Assembly (NCBI RefSeq): GCF_014274465.1
Contig: NZ_CP060394.1
Coordinates: 1,240,001-1,304,000 of the forward strand
Reading direction: 5' to 3'
DNA from: Alloacidobacterium dinghuense
Lineage (GTDB): Bacteria > Acidobacteriota > Terriglobia > Terriglobales > Acidobacteriaceae
DNA length: 64,000 nt
Position 1 is the stretch's first letter; each line of letters begins with the position of its first letter. A program made the position numbers and the translations under genes. Shown here piece after piece: positions 1 through 9,241 of this stretch. The notes beneath the pieces were generated by a model, which did not search any database, was not told the DNA's origin, and saw only the letters and a program-made list of their open reading frames with translations.

Positions 1-451
1 CCCCGGTTTCGTTGTTGGCCATCATGATGCTGATGAGCTTGGTATTTGCTTGAATCGCCTTACGCAAATCCTTCGTATCGACAACGCCATCGCTTGAAAC
101 CGGCAGAAACGTCACTTCAATGCCGCGATCGCGCAGCTTTTCCGCAGCGTGCAGGACGGCGTGGTGCTCGATCGATGTGGTGATGAGATGATCACCGGGC
201 TGGACGAGGCCGAAGAGGGCGAGGTTGTCGCTTTCCGTTCCGCCTGAGGTGAAGACGATTTCGGCGGCGCGGCAGTTGATGAGGGCGGCGACGGATTCGC
301 GTGCCTGCTCAACTGCGGCGCGGGCCTGCTGACCCTGCTGGTGAATCGAAGACGCATTGCCGAAGTGCTCGATGAAGTACGGGCGCATGGCTTCGAGCAC
401 CTCGGGGACTAGAGGTGTTGTCGCATTGGCATCCATGTATACCCGTCTCAT
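1..451 (-). CDS. Cysteine desulfurase (NifS/IscS family), C-terminus cut by window edge
   Basis: The first 150 residues of a PLP-dependent class V aminotransferase are visible; the gene runs off the left edge. The protein opens MRRVYMDANATTPL, the typical N-terminus of NifS/IscS desulfurases, followed by FGNASSIHQQGQQARAA, the FTSGGTESDN cofactor-binding stretch and MMANNETG near the cut. These enzymes take sulfur from cysteine for Fe-S clusters and thiolated tRNA. The ATG at 451 has an AGGAGA Shine-Dalgarno about 11 bases upstream. The catalytic lysine and active-site cysteine lie beyond the window, so the subgroup (NifS, IscS or SufS) cannot be fixed, although the DANATT start favours NifS/IscS over SufS. 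It is divergent from the DinB-like gene. Confidence 0.93.
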   Translation of the reverse strand, partial: MRRVYMDANATTPLVPEVLEAMRPYFIEHFGNASSIHQQGQQARAAVEQARESVAALINCRAAEIVFTSGGTESDNLALFGLVQPGDHLITTSIEHHAVLHAAEKLRDRGIEVTFLPVSSDGVVDTKDLRKAIQANTKLISIMMANNETG

Positions 452-613
452 TTTTCGTGTTTTCTCCTAAGTACCTATTTTACGACCTTTGGAATCTGAC
501 ACGCAGATGAAACGCTCCGCTGCAATTTCTGGTCGGCTTGACGACGACTTGACGCATGCTGCCACTCGATTCTGCTAGGCTGCTTTCGCAGTAGTTTCAG
601 AGGAGGAAGAGAC

Positions 614-1171
614 GTGAAGATCGTTCGTATGTTTTGCATCGCATTGCTTTGTTGCCTCGCCGTTCCGGCAGTGTTTACTTATGCACAGGCTACCCAAGCT
701 GTTCCGGGAGACACCTATAACCACCTGATGACGATAGTCGAAAAAGAGATTGTCAGCGCGGCGGACGCCATGCCTGCGGATAAGTACAACTTTGCTCCGA
801 CGCAGGGCGAGTTCAAAGGCGTACGCACATTCGCTGGACAAGTAAAACATCTGGCTGAGGCGAACTATGAGTTCTTTGACGGATGGAATGCGCCCGGCAC
901 TCCCGTAAAAGAAGCCGACATCGAGAAGCTGACCAGCAAAGATGACATCATGAAGGCATTGAAAGATTCCTACGCGTATGCCCACGGCGCACTCGGCACC
1001 ATCACTGCAGCGAATGCCTTCACGATTGAAGGATCAGGCGAGCACAAGTGGACGCGGGGCGGAATGGCTGCCTTCTGCATTGCACATTCCGAGGATCACT
1101 ACGGGCAGATGGTCGTTTATTTGCGGATGAACGGGATTGTGCCTCCTGCCAGTCGTCAGGGCGGCATGTAG
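614..1171 (+). CDS. Secreted DinB-like (DinB/YfiT four-helix bundle) protein
   Basis: A 185-residue protein with an N-terminal signal peptide (hydrophobic core around residues 5-20, likely cleavage after FTYAQA) and a DinB-type domain. The family's three-histidine metal site is suggested by QVKHLAEANYEF (around residue 77) and IAHSEDHYGQM (around residue 156). The fold is shared with metal-dependent thiol S-transferases, but the substrate of exported acidobacterial members is not known. The start is GTG at 614, chosen because AGGAGG sits seven bases upstream at 601-606. A hairpin follows the gene and separates it from the convergent citrate synthase. Confidence 0.85.
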   Translation: MKIVRMFCIALLCCLAVPAVFTYAQATQAVPGDTYNHLMTIVEKEIVSAADAMPADKYNFAPTQGEFKGVRTFAGQVKHLAEANYEFFDGWNAPGTPVKEADIEKLTSKDDIMKALKDSYAYAHGALGTITAANAFTIEGSGEHKWTRGGMAAFCIAHSEDHYGQMVVYLRMNGIVPPASRQGGM

Positions 1172-1214
1172 GGCCTTGCTGTCCAGGCATTCGCGCCTTC
1201 GGCGCCAAATCAAA

Positions 1215-1238
1215 AGAGGCGTTCTGACGAACGCCTCT
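1215..1238. terminator. Hairpin between convergent dinB-like and citrate synthase genes
   Basis: A perfect 10-bp inverted repeat (AGAGGCGTTC / GAACGCCTCT) with a TGAC loop lies between two convergent stop codons. The flanks are only moderately T- or A-rich, so it could act on either strand; its termination strength is uncertain. Confidence 0.6.
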
Positions 1239-1256
1239 ACAATATTGCGCGATCAA

Positions 1257-2390
1257 TTACCGCTGTGAGATTGGCACGTATTTTGCCGGGTATTCCGGGC
1301 CGATATATTCGGCGCGCGGGCGGATCAGGCGGTTGTCGTCAAGCTGCTCGATGACGTGCGCGGCCCAGCCGGAAATGCGGCTCACGGCGAAGATCGGCGT
1401 GAACAGATCGAGGTCGACGCCGAGCGTGGTGTAGGTCGAAGCTGAATAGAAGTCGACGTTGGCGTTCAGCTTCTTTTCCGACTTGATGTATTTCTCGATC
1501 TTCTGTGACATGTCGAACCACTTGGTGTTCTTCGCTGAGCTGCCGAGGTCTTCTGACATTTTGCGCAGATGCGTCGCCCGAGGATCTTCAGTGTGGTAAA
1601 CCCGATGGCCGAAGCCGGAAATCTTTTTCTTTTGCGCCAGCAGATTCTTCACGTACTCGACCGGATCGGAGCCGTCCTTTTCGATGGCGAAGAGCATGCG
1701 CATCACCGCTTCGTTGGCGCCGCCGTGCAGTGGACCTTTCAGCGCGCCGATGGCTCCAGTGATGGCCGAATGCACATCTGAGAGCGTGGCGGCAATAACA
1801 CGCGCCGCGAAAGTGGAAGCGTTCAATTCATGATCAGCGTGCAGAATAAGGGCCACATCGAGGGCGCGGGTTGCCGTTTCCGAGGGCTTTTCACCAGTCA
1901 GCATCCAGAGGAAATTGCCGGCATGCGAAAGTGACTTGTCGGCTTCGACGACAGGTTTGTCTTTACGAATGCGATCGAACGCAGCGACGATCATGGCAAT
2001 CTGCGCGGTCAGGTCGAAGCTTTTTCTAACATTCGAATCGTGATCGACTGCCTTTTCGTCCTTGTCGTAAAAGCTTAGAGCAGACACAGCTGTCCGCAGG
2101 ACTTCCATCGGCGTCGCTGTCTTGGGGAATTCTTTGAGGAGCTTGAGAATGTCTGGAGGAAGGTGGCGGGAATCGGAGAGTTTTTTCTTGAAGGCTTCGA
2201 GTTCGGCTGCTGTCGGAAGCTTGCCATGCCAGAGGAGGCAAGTCGTCTCCTCGAACGTGGATTTTTCCGCCAGATCATGGATGTCGATACCGCGGTAGGC
2301 GAGTACCCCGGCCTCTCCATCAATCCAGCAAATGCCAGAATTAGCTGCGACGATCCCTTCAAGACCTTTTGAGGCTACGGCGGTTGACAT
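1257..2390 (-). CDS. gltA: Citrate synthase
   Basis: A 377-residue type II-fold short citrate synthase, which condenses acetyl-CoA and oxaloacetate as the entry step of the TCA cycle. The catalytic residues are visible: H222 in GPLHGGANE, H262 in GFGHRVYHTEDPRA and D313 in NVDFYSAS, with the conserved LHADHELNASTF stretch around 184-195. The length matches the bacterial CitZ/2-methylcitrate synthase-like clade rather than the longer hexameric GltA of enterobacteria, so 2-methylcitrate synthase activity cannot be excluded. No prpB/prpD neighbour is present, which favours the TCA role. The ATG has a GGAGGG Shine-Dalgarno about nine bases upstream. Confidence 0.95.
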   Translation of the reverse strand: MSTAVASKGLEGIVAANSGICWIDGEAGVLAYRGIDIHDLAEKSTFEETTCLLWHGKLPTAAELEAFKKKLSDSRHLPPDILKLLKEFPKTATPMEVLRTAVSALSFYDKDEKAVDHDSNVRKSFDLTAQIAMIVAAFDRIRKDKPVVEADKSLSHAGNFLWMLTGEKPSETATRALDVALILHADHELNASTFAARVIAATLSDVHSAITGAIGALKGPLHGGANEAVMRMLFAIEKDGSDPVEYVKNLLAQKKKISGFGHRVYHTEDPRATHLRKMSEDLGSSAKNTKWFDMSQKIEKYIKSEKKLNANVDFYSASTYTTLGVDLDLFTPIFAVSRISGWAAHVIEQLDDNRLIRPRAEYIGPEYPAKYVPISQR

Positions 2391-2586
2391 ACGATCCCAA
2401 TCCCTCCAGTTTCTATTGCCTGCTTAAGTGAACTCTATTGGATGCGGTCCATTGCGGCCAGGTGCTGATCCAGTTCTGAGTTAGACGTTGTGGAACGCGC
2501 AAGGCGCAAAACAGGCTAACTACTGTTTATAGCAGCGTGGAGATTGGGTTGTCACTCGCAGTCGGCCGCGTCGCGCTACGCCCCTC

Positions 2587-3696
2587 TTAAGGGACGGACG
2601 CCGCGGCAAATCGGTCGCAGCGGAAGGGCGCAAGGTGGACGCTCGGTGGCTCCCCCAGAATCAGGTTGCGCATGATTCTCGCAGTGCCGGGCGCGAGCAG
2701 GATGCCATTGCGGAAGTGTCCGGAGGCGATCCAGCAGCTTCCTTCACCGCATGCATCCATGATCGGCAGCCCATCGGCTGAGCCGGGACGGAGTCCGGCC
2801 CATGTTTCCACAATTTGTGCCTGTCGAATAGGAGGCCAGAGTGCGGCAGCTTGATCGAGCAGAGCCTGAATGGTTGTTTCCTCCACCGATTTATCAAAAC
2901 CCGCGCGTTCGACCGAAGCGCCGATGACAATGCGGCCATCGCCACGCGGAACCAGATAGAGCTCAGGTGTGCGGATGACGCAATCGAGGCGATGAGACGG
3001 AGGCAGTTTTACCGTAACCATCTGGCCTTTGCGAGGCTCAATGGATGGCAGATGGGAGATGGCTCCGGCCCATGCACCGCAGCAGTTGATGAAGTGCGAA
3101 GCAGACCAAGTCGCTTGCGGCGTTCTCACATCGACGACGGATGCCATTGCGCGAACCTCCGTGATCGGAGAATGCTCGATGATTGAGATTCCGGCGGCGA
3201 CAGCCGCCTTCGGTAAAGCGGCGCAAAGGTCGCGAGGGTCAAGGCTGTGCTCTTTCAGCCACAAAAAGCTGCGGCTTTCAGGATCAAGGTCAGGCACGCA
3301 CGCAGCGATTTCAGCAGCAGAAAGCGCATTGCTGAAAATGTGATTTCGTTCCGAGCCTTGCAGCGTTCGGCTGGTGCGCAGCGGAACCTGCAACCTGGAG
3401 AGGCGCTCAATCGTATTCAGATAGTCGGGGTAGAGCGAGATGCTGAGTTCTGAGAGCGGTCTCAGGTCAGCGGGATTCTCGGGATCGAACGCGGCGAGCA
3501 TGCCGGCGGCGGCCCAGGAGGCTTCCGCCATGGCGCATCCACGCTCCAGGACGGTGACGCGCAGGCCCCGCCCGGCTAGTTCAAGTGCGGTGGAAAGGCC
3601 GATGATTCCGCCCCCGGCGATGAGTACATCCGCAGTGCTCACGCATCTATTGTATGGCGGCGAGATAGACAAAAAACGTTTGTCAGCGTCCATCAA
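2587..3696 (-). CDS. thiO: Glycine oxidase ThiO (FAD-dependent amine oxidase)
   Basis: An FAD-dependent DAO-family oxidase with the N-terminal dinucleotide site VLIAGGGIIGLSTALELAGRG, the downstream motif SWAAAGMLAAFDPEN, and the C-terminal FAD contact region WAGLRPGSADGLPI followed by ASGHFRNGILLAPGTA. ThiO makes iminoglycine for the thiazole half of thiamine; no other thi gene is present here, so it stands alone. The ATG at 3696 gives 369 residues, but GTG at 3642 (351 residues, starting VSTADVLIAGGG) fits the family's usual N-terminus better. Neither start has a clear Shine-Dalgarno, so the start is unresolved. It is divergent from the coiled-coil gene at 3745. Confidence 0.88.
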   Translation of the reverse strand: MMDADKRFLSISPPYNRCVSTADVLIAGGGIIGLSTALELAGRGLRVTVLERGCAMAEASWAAAGMLAAFDPENPADLRPLSELSISLYPDYLNTIERLSRLQVPLRTSRTLQGSERNHIFSNALSAAEIAACVPDLDPESRSFLWLKEHSLDPRDLCAALPKAAVAAGISIIEHSPITEVRAMASVVDVRTPQATWSASHFINCCGAWAGAISHLPSIEPRKGQMVTVKLPPSHRLDCVIRTPELYLVPRGDGRIVIGASVERAGFDKSVEETTIQALLDQAAALWPPIRQAQIVETWAGLRPGSADGLPIMDACGEGSCWIASGHFRNGILLAPGTARIMRNLILGEPPSVHLAPFRCDRFAAASVP

Positions 3697-3744
3697 CTTG
3701 GATAGTCTCAGCGCACAGCTGTTTGCAGGAAAGGGAAAAGATCG

Positions 3745-4581
3745 ATGAGCGATGGTACGGAACCTGTTGTAGAGCAGAGGAGCTTTTCAGGAGCGTTTCT
3801 TGGTTTGGTGGTGGCGGCCTTGCTGCTGGGGATTGGAAGCCTGATCTGGAGCTACACTCTCAGCAATCGTTTGATAAAGGCTGAGAATCAGGTGACCCAG
3901 GCACAGTTGCAGAATGACAAGCTGGGGCAAGAACTGGAGCAGACAAACGCGCGGCTTAAGGTTGCCACTGAGACCCTCGGGCAGTCAGTCGGATTGACGC
4001 AGAAGCAGCTTGAGGCGCGTGCGAATGATCTGTTGCGGCGGCAGGAGGCGGATGCGAAGCGGCTTGAGAACGAGCAGGCCGCAGCGCAGAAGCAGATTGG
4101 CGCGGTATCGAGCGACGTTTCCAGCGTAAAAACCGATGTTGGCGGAGTGAAAACCGACGTTGCTCAGACCAAGACCGACCTGCAGAATACTCAGGCGCAA
4201 CTGCAGAGCATGAAGGGCGATTTGGGAGTACAAAGCGGCCTGATTGCGACGAATCATGATGAGCTGGAGATTCTAAAGCACAAGGGCGACCGCAATTACT
4301 ACGAGTTCACATTGCACAAGAACCAGCGGCAGCCAATATCGACCGTTGGCCTTGAATTGAAGAAGGCCGATACAAAGCACAGCAGGTATACGCTTGAGGT
4401 TTATGCCGACGACAAGAAGATCGAGAAAAAGGATCGCGGATTGAATGAGCCGGTGCAGTTCTACACCGGTAAAGACAATTATCTTTACGAACTGGTCGTG
4501 AACAACATCACCAAGGATCAGATCACGGGATACGTTTCCACGCCGAAGTCTGCGCCAGTGCCGGTAAAGCCCGGCGAATAG
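3745..4581 (+). CDS. Membrane-anchored coiled-coil protein of unknown function
   Basis: I do not recognise a named family. The 278 residues have a short cytoplasmic N-terminus, one transmembrane helix (about residues 15-37) and a long coiled coil (about 38-175). The coiled coil includes a heptad-like run in which VKTDV/TKTDL units recur (VSSVKTDVGGVKTDVAQTKTDL). A compact C-terminal domain of about 100 residues looks beta-rich (YYEFTLHKNQRQPIST, RYTLEVYADDKKIEKKD). The layout suggests a periplasmic stalk holding a small sandwich domain away from the inner membrane. A GGAAAGGGAA Shine-Dalgarno precedes the ATG, and a strong terminator follows. Confidence 0.75.
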   Translation: MSDGTEPVVEQRSFSGAFLGLVVAALLLGIGSLIWSYTLSNRLIKAENQVTQAQLQNDKLGQELEQTNARLKVATETLGQSVGLTQKQLEARANDLLRRQEADAKRLENEQAAAQKQIGAVSSDVSSVKTDVGGVKTDVAQTKTDLQNTQAQLQSMKGDLGVQSGLIATNHDELEILKHKGDRNYYEFTLHKNQRQPISTVGLELKKADTKHSRYTLEVYADDKKIEKKDRGLNEPVQFYTGKDNYLYELVVNNITKDQITGYVSTPKSAPVPVKPGE

Positions 4582-4600
4582 CCGAGTTCGTAATTCAAGA

Positions 4601-4625
4601 AGCGGCGCTGGCAAATAGCGCCGCT
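4601..4625 (+). terminator. Rho-independent terminator
   Basis: A perfect 9-bp GC-rich stem (AGCGGCGCT / AGCGCCGCT) with a seven-base loop is followed by TTTTCTATTT. It closes the coiled-coil gene and abuts the stop of the convergent gene at 4629. Confidence 0.9.
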
Positions 4626-4628
4626 TTT

Positions 4629-5201
4629 CTATTTACCGGGCGGTGCAGGCCATGGAAGCACAAGGTCTTTCTGGTTCGTGAACGCAAGCACAGCTTGAAA
4701 GCTGTGACGCGCATCCCATTGGTCTTTCGTCATCGGGTAGTGAAAGATCACGAGACCATGCGCAATTTGTCCCGGTTGCAGGGTGATGTCCCGGAGCAGT
4801 GGCTCCGCCTTGAACGATGCCATCTGCGGATAGGCCACGAAGACACTTTGGAAATCAGTGTTGTTGGCCGCGAGGCAGCGCTCCTGGTCGCCCGTGCTTG
4901 TGGTCAGATTGCTCCACATATCGTGCAGGTAGATTGGGTAGGTGCCCTGATTGCGAACCTGTACTTCTGCAGTGATCAGGAGCTGATCATACGTATCCAT
5001 GCCTCCCTGGACACCCTGAGCGCCAGCGCCAACACGCATTTCCGTGTGGATCGGCGTGATGTCGAGCTTAAGAATCTGCCCAGCGACAACCGGCGGCTTC
5101 TCATCGATATAGACGTAAGCGGCGATCGTGACGACCACAATTACGGTGGCGACGAGCACGATCAGCAGGGAGCGTTTTCCTGAATTTCTTTCTTCATCCA
5201 T
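4629..5201 (-). CDS. Membrane-anchored protein of unknown function
   Basis: A 190-residue protein with a charged N-terminus (MDEERNSGKRS), one transmembrane helix (about residues 11-30) and an exported domain of about 155 residues. That domain looks like an immunoglobulin-type or FxLYD-like beta sandwich: the alternating strands LLITAEVQVRNQGTYPIYL and AHGLVIFHYPMTKDQW resemble domains that evaluate additive interactions in secreted proteins. I do not recognise a specific family and assign no function. It is convergent with the coiled-coil protein and divergent from the TTG-start membrane protein at 5326. Confidence 0.7.
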   Translation of the reverse strand: MDEERNSGKRSLLIVLVATVIVVVTIAAYVYIDEKPPVVAGQILKLDITPIHTEMRVGAGAQGVQGGMDTYDQLLITAEVQVRNQGTYPIYLHDMWSNLTTSTGDQERCLAANNTDFQSVFVAYPQMASFKAEPLLRDITLQPGQIAHGLVIFHYPMTKDQWDARHSFQAVLAFTNQKDLVLPWPAPPGK

Positions 5202-5325
5202 CAGTGCCGCATTTTACACTGCGGAATCAGGATGCGCTGGCGAAGCGCGCCGAGTGGCGGACTCGACATGCTTGGGTCGAGAGGGCATACTGGCTTGCCA
5301 TTGAAGGATTCTAGGGGGAACTACA

Positions 5326-6342
5326 TTGGAACAGGTACTTGGAGTCGCGGTTGGTATCGTTCTGGTTTGCCTGCTGCTCAGCATCATTGCCTCTCATGTA
5401 CGTGAAATGGCGGCGGCTTTCACCGCAAGGCGTGCCATTGTGCTGGAAGAGGCGATTCGCAAAATGGTTGGCGATTCCGGCATCTACGAGAGGTTTGCCA
5501 ATCATCCGCTGATCGAAACGATCTCATTTCAGCCAGCGACATTCCTGGGTTTAGGCTTTACAAAAGCCCCTAAGCCGAGACCCACCTATATCGCCTCTCC
5601 CCTCTTCACGCGGGTTCTGTTGGTTACGCTGGCGGAGATTCATAGCCTGCCATCCACCGACGTGACCGCCGTAGTGGCGAAACTGCCGCCCGATTCCGCT
5701 CTCCGGCAAAAGCTGGGCGCGATCATTCTCGGGATCGAACACGACAGCGCCGCCTGTGTTTCAGCGATCGAGCAGTGGTATGACGGAACAATGGATCGCG
5801 TCAACGGCCTCTACAAACGCCACACGCAGACATGGCTTCTTGCGCTCGGCATGATACTGGCGGTGGCGTTCAATGCGAATCTCTTCCGGATTACCCAGCG
5901 GCTGTGGACTTCAAAAGATGCGCGTGACGCAGTGACGGCAACCGCGCAAATGTACAGCTGCAAGGATGGCCAGCCTTGCGGCCTGCCTGATTATGAGACA
6001 GCGCGCAGTGAGATTCAACGCAGGCTTGGAGATGAGCTTCCGTTGGGATACGACTGGAGGTACGTCCAGAGCTACTGGCGCTCCGGTGCCGATCCGGAAA
6101 ACGCGGGTTTGAGAGCAATCGCCGGTCACTGGATATTTAACCTTGTGGGATGGATACTCACGGCGATTGCCGTATCGCTCGGCGCGCCCTTCTGGTTCGA
6201 TCTCTTGAACAAGCTGGTGAACCTGCGCCTGGCCGGACAAAAGCCTGACAAGGCAACGCCCGTGCCACCAGGCGGACAGATTGTCGCAGCTGCCGCCGTA
6301 ACCGTTCCCTCGCCGCCACAGGGTAGCGCGGCCGGGAATTAG
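5326..6342 (+). CDS. Conserved multi-pass membrane protein of unknown function
   Basis: A 338-residue protein with an N-terminal transmembrane helix (about 3-23), two further membrane segments (about 167-187 and 263-285) and a proline-rich C-terminus. Two stretches look strongly conserved: IEQWYDGTMDRVNGLYKRHTQ before the second helix and SLGAPFWFDLLNKLVNLRLAG after the third. I have the impression of a widespread family with this layout, but cannot name it. The start is TTG at 5326, supported by the AGGGGGAA Shine-Dalgarno at about 5313; no ATG in frame fits the N-terminal helix. Its stop overlaps the stop of convergent polX. Confidence 0.8.
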   Translation: MEQVLGVAVGIVLVCLLLSIIASHVREMAAAFTARRAIVLEEAIRKMVGDSGIYERFANHPLIETISFQPATFLGLGFTKAPKPRPTYIASPLFTRVLLVTLAEIHSLPSTDVTAVVAKLPPDSALRQKLGAIILGIEHDSAACVSAIEQWYDGTMDRVNGLYKRHTQTWLLALGMILAVAFNANLFRITQRLWTSKDARDAVTATAQMYSCKDGQPCGLPDYETARSEIQRRLGDELPLGYDWRYVQSYWRSGADPENAGLRAIAGHWIFNLVGWILTAIAVSLGAPFWFDLLNKLVNLRLAGQKPDKATPVPPGGQIVAAAAVTVPSPPQGSAAGN

Positions 6343-8081
6343 GCCCGCGGCCGCAGCGCCGCGAGAAATTCTTCCGCAGGCAGCGTGTTCAATACATCCT
6401 GCTTCGCGAGCCAGGCGCGGCGCAACTGGCGAACACCGTAGGTCATCTTTTCCATGTGGCTGGTGTGATGCGAATCGGTGTTGATGGAGATCTTGCAGCC
6501 CATCTCCTTTGCCATACGGAGATCGCGGTCACAGAGATCGAGACGATCCGGATACGCATTGTGCTCGACAGCAACGCCCAATTCGGCTGCGCGGCGCAGA
6601 ATCTGCGGAAGGTTCAGCTTGTAGCCTTCGCGCCGCAGTAACAGGCGTCCGGTAGGATGGCCGAGGATGCGCGTGTTGGGATTTTCGATGGCGCGCAGGA
6701 CGCGCTCCGTCATCTGTTCCTCCGGCTGATTGAAGAGCGAGTGAATGCTGGCGATGACGACATCGATCTGGGCAAGCACCTCGTCGGAAAGGTCCAGCTG
6801 CCCATCGCTGAGGATATCCACTTCGATGCCGCCAAAAACGCGGATGCGTCCTTCCATCTCATCATTCACCTGGCAAATCTTCCGCATGTGCTCAAGGGCG
6901 CGCTCATCGTCCAGTCCAAAAGTCATCGCCAGATTTTTCGAGTGGTCGGTGATGGCGATGTATTCATAACCTCGCGCTGCAGCCGCTTCAGCCATTTCGC
7001 GGATCGTATTCTTTCCGTCGGTAGCATCGGTGTGCATGTGGACGTCTCCGCGAATATCGCGCAGCTCCACGAGTGCGGGCAGGCGATGTTGCTCGGCGGC
7101 TTCGATCTCCCCGTTGTTCTCACGCATTTCGGGCGCGATCCAGTCCAGTCCGAGCGCGGCATAAATTTCTTCTTCCGTCGCTCCTGCGACAAATGAGCCA
7201 TCCTCCACGCGCGAGAGGGAGTATTCGCTGAGCGTGTAACCACGCTTGAGCGCGCGCTGGCGAACCGTAACGTTGTGCATTTTGGAGCCAGTGAAATATT
7301 GCAGGGCCGCTCCATAAGAGCCCTCGGGTAGAAGTCGCACATCCACCTGCAAGCCACTGCGCAGGCGGAAACTGACTTTGTTCTGGCCCTTTGCAATCAG
7401 ATCGGCAATCGGCGGATACGCGGCAGTGTACTCGACCGCTGCCTGCACTTTGTCTTCTACACAGGCTGGCCCGGTGGCAAGAATATCGAGATCGCCGACG
7501 GTCTCACGTCCGCGGCGGAGTGAGCCTGCCGGAGTGATCGTCGTAATTCCTTCAAACTGCCGCAAATAAGCGATGAGCTTATCCGCAGCCTCCTCCGCGT
7601 CATCGATGAGAAAGCGCCCGCTGTTCTGCTTGTATTCCTCAATGCCTTTCTTCAGCTTTTCAATTTGTTTTGCGCCCATGCGCGGCAGAGACTCCAGCTT
7701 GCCCGCAGCGATAGCTGCCTCAAGATCAGCGATGGAGGCAATTTGCAAGGCTTCCCAGAAGAGCAAAACCGATTTCGGACCCATCCCCGGCAGCTTGAGC
7801 AGATCCAGCATGGATGGCCTGTATTTTGTGAGCAATTCTTCGCGCAGCGGCATGGTGCCCGTTTTTTCCATCTCCTGAATATTGGTCGCCATACCTTTGC
7901 CAATACCGGGAATCGCGAGAAGCTTCTTGGTATCTTCAGCAATTTCGCTGATTTTAACCGTACTCGATTCAACTGCCTCGGCGGCTCTGCGATAGGAACG
8001 GATGCGGAAGGGATCGCCTGCGCTGATTTCCAGCAGGTCGGCTGTTTCGGAGAGAAGTTGCGCGATCGAACGATTGTCCAT
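6339..8081 (-). CDS. polX: DNA polymerase X with C-terminal PHP domain
   Basis: A 580-residue bacterial family X polymerase acting in gap-filling and base-excision repair. An N-terminal helix-hairpin-helix region (IPGIGKG about 57-63, LPGMGPKS about 97-104) precedes a nucleotidyltransferase core with GSLRRGRETVGDLDIL (D197, D199) and the third carboxylate D247 in LQVDVRLL. The PHP domain keeps RGDVHMHTD (H348, H350), ITDHSKN, GGIEVDIL and NTDSHHTS, which in homologues give 3'-5' exonuclease or AP-site activity. The ATG at 8081 (MDNRSIAQLL) is preferred to the in-frame ATG at 8129, because the extra 16 residues run into the terminator stem of the upstream cold-shock gene. Confidence 0.95.
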   Translation of the reverse strand: MDNRSIAQLLSETADLLEISAGDPFRIRSYRRAAEAVESSTVKISEIAEDTKKLLAIPGIGKGMATNIQEMEKTGTMPLREELLTKYRPSMLDLLKLPGMGPKSVLLFWEALQIASIADLEAAIAAGKLESLPRMGAKQIEKLKKGIEEYKQNSGRFLIDDAEEAADKLIAYLRQFEGITTITPAGSLRRGRETVGDLDILATGPACVEDKVQAAVEYTAAYPPIADLIAKGQNKVSFRLRSGLQVDVRLLPEGSYGAALQYFTGSKMHNVTVRQRALKRGYTLSEYSLSRVEDGSFVAGATEEEIYAALGLDWIAPEMRENNGEIEAAEQHRLPALVELRDIRGDVHMHTDATDGKNTIREMAEAAAARGYEYIAITDHSKNLAMTFGLDDERALEHMRKICQVNDEMEGRIRVFGGIEVDILSDGQLDLSDEVLAQIDVVIASIHSLFNQPEEQMTERVLRAIENPNTRILGHPTGRLLLRREGYKLNLPQILRRAAELGVAVEHNAYPDRLDLCDRDLRMAKEMGCKISINTDSHHTSHMEKMTYGVRQLRRAWLAKQDVLNTLPAEEFLAALRPRA

Positions 8082-8118
8082 CGAGAGACGATTATCTCTC
8101 AGCTCGCAAAAAGTAGAA

Positions 8119-8147
8119 AACCCAGCCACTTCACTGGCGGCTGGGTT
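8119..8147 (-). terminator. Rho-independent terminator of the cold-shock gene
   Basis: A 9-bp stem (AACCCAGCC / GGCTGGGTT) with an 11-base loop. Read on the minus strand it is followed by TTTTCTACTTTTT, directly downstream of the cold-shock gene and just before polX. Confidence 0.8.
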
Positions 8148-8242
8148 GCATTTTACCTTGGCACACTTTCAGTAACACCCTCGTAGAGGCGAATTTTTAA
8201 GAAATGCTGAACTAGCGGAACCTGATCTTGCAGTTTCTTCCG

Positions 8243-8464
8243 TCAGGCAGCTGCTTCGCGGGCGCGGGTGACTTGATCGGCCTGAGGCCCTTTCTGACCC
8301 TGGACAATGTCGAACTCTACATCGTCTCCCTCTTTCAGGCTTTTGTAGCCATCCAGCTGAATCGCACTGTAGTGAACAAACACATCCGGTCCATCATCGC
8401 GACCGATAAAACCATAGCCTTTTGCGTTGTTGAACCACTTCACTTTGCCTTTGTACGTTGCCAC
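8243..8464 (-). CDS. Cold-shock domain protein (CspA family)
   Basis: A 73-residue single cold-shock domain, one OB fold that binds single-stranded RNA and DNA and acts as an RNA chaperone. RNP1 is visible as KGYGFI (residues 15-20) and RNP2 as VFVHY (28-32), after the canonical [12 protein letters not shown] opening. The 130 bases between it and the Nudix gene would hold the long leader typical of csp mRNAs, though I cannot see a specific regulatory fold. A strong terminator lies about 100 bases downstream, so it is probably monocistronic. Confidence 0.95.
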   Translation of the reverse strand: MATYKGKVKWFNNAKGYGFIGRDDGPDVFVHYSAIQLDGYKSLKEGDDVEFDIVQGQKGPQADQVTRAREAAA

Positions 8465-8594
8465 GAGCCTTAGACCTTCCTGAAGCAGATTGCGGTTGGG
8501 AACACCAACGTGCTTGCAGATAAAGACGCAATTCGGGGCGCTTTGGTTTTCCTCTTAACTTTAGAAGGATTTGGCTCTACGCGAAATCAGTGAC

Positions 8595-9191
8595 TTAGCG
8601 CTTTCGCCCACGATGACGCGCATACAGTTGGACCGACACGAGAGTCTTGCCGTCGAGAATTTTTCCCGCGTCGATCATGCGGAGCACCTCTGAGAGCGGA
8701 ACGAGAACGACTTCAAGCAGTTCGTCTTCTTCCGGCTCTGCTTCGCCTTCAAGCAATCCCTCGGCTAGAAAAACCTGCATCCACTCGCCGAGAAATCCGG
8801 GGCTGGCGAAGTAGCGCACAAGCTTCGTCCATTTCCTGGCGCGGTAGCCAGTCTCTTCTTTCAGTTCGCGCTTGGCCGCAGCGAGTCGATCTTCGCCCTC
8901 GTCCATTTTCCCCGCCGGAACCTCCCACAAATATTGGCCGGCAGCATGTCGATACTGGCGTTCCATCACAATGAGCGGATCTTTCCTGCTCGAATCGTAG
9001 ACGGCCAGAATCACCACTGAACCATTGTGACGAATGACGTCACGCTGCGTTATCTTCTCTCCGGGCTCGCGCACCTCCTCGCGCACAACGCGGAAAAGCG
9101 GGCCATCGAAGGCTATCCTGGATGAAAGCACTTCTACATCTGCTTTCTTGAAGGTGAGTACTGGTTTTGCTTCCTTTTTTTTTGGCGGCAT
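8595..9191 (-). CDS. Nudix hydrolase, ADP-ribose pyrophosphatase-like
   Basis: A 198-residue Nudix protein. The full Nudix box (G-x5-E-x7-RE-x2-EE-x-G) occupies residues 94-115, within VPAGKMDEGE and AAKRELKEETG. The preceding YRHAAGQYLWEVPAGKMDEG stretch is typical of ADP-ribose or ADP-sugar pyrophosphatases (NudF-like). The substrate is inferred from that similarity only. The N-terminus is lysine-rich (MPPKKKEAKP). It is divergent from the Rossmann/DUF2520 gene with about 50 bases between the start codons. Confidence 0.9.
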   Translation of the reverse strand: MPPKKKEAKPVLTFKKADVEVLSSRIAFDGPLFRVVREEVREPGEKITQRDVIRHNGSVVILAVYDSSRKDPLIVMERQYRHAAGQYLWEVPAGKMDEGEDRLAAAKRELKEETGYRARKWTKLVRYFASPGFLGEWMQVFLAEGLLEGEAEPEEDELLEVVLVPLSEVLRMIDAGKILDGKTLVSVQLYARHRGRKR

Positions 9192-9241
9192 TCAACACCT
9201 TTCTTGCGCGGTTTTCTTTTACCGTATCATCCGATCAACAA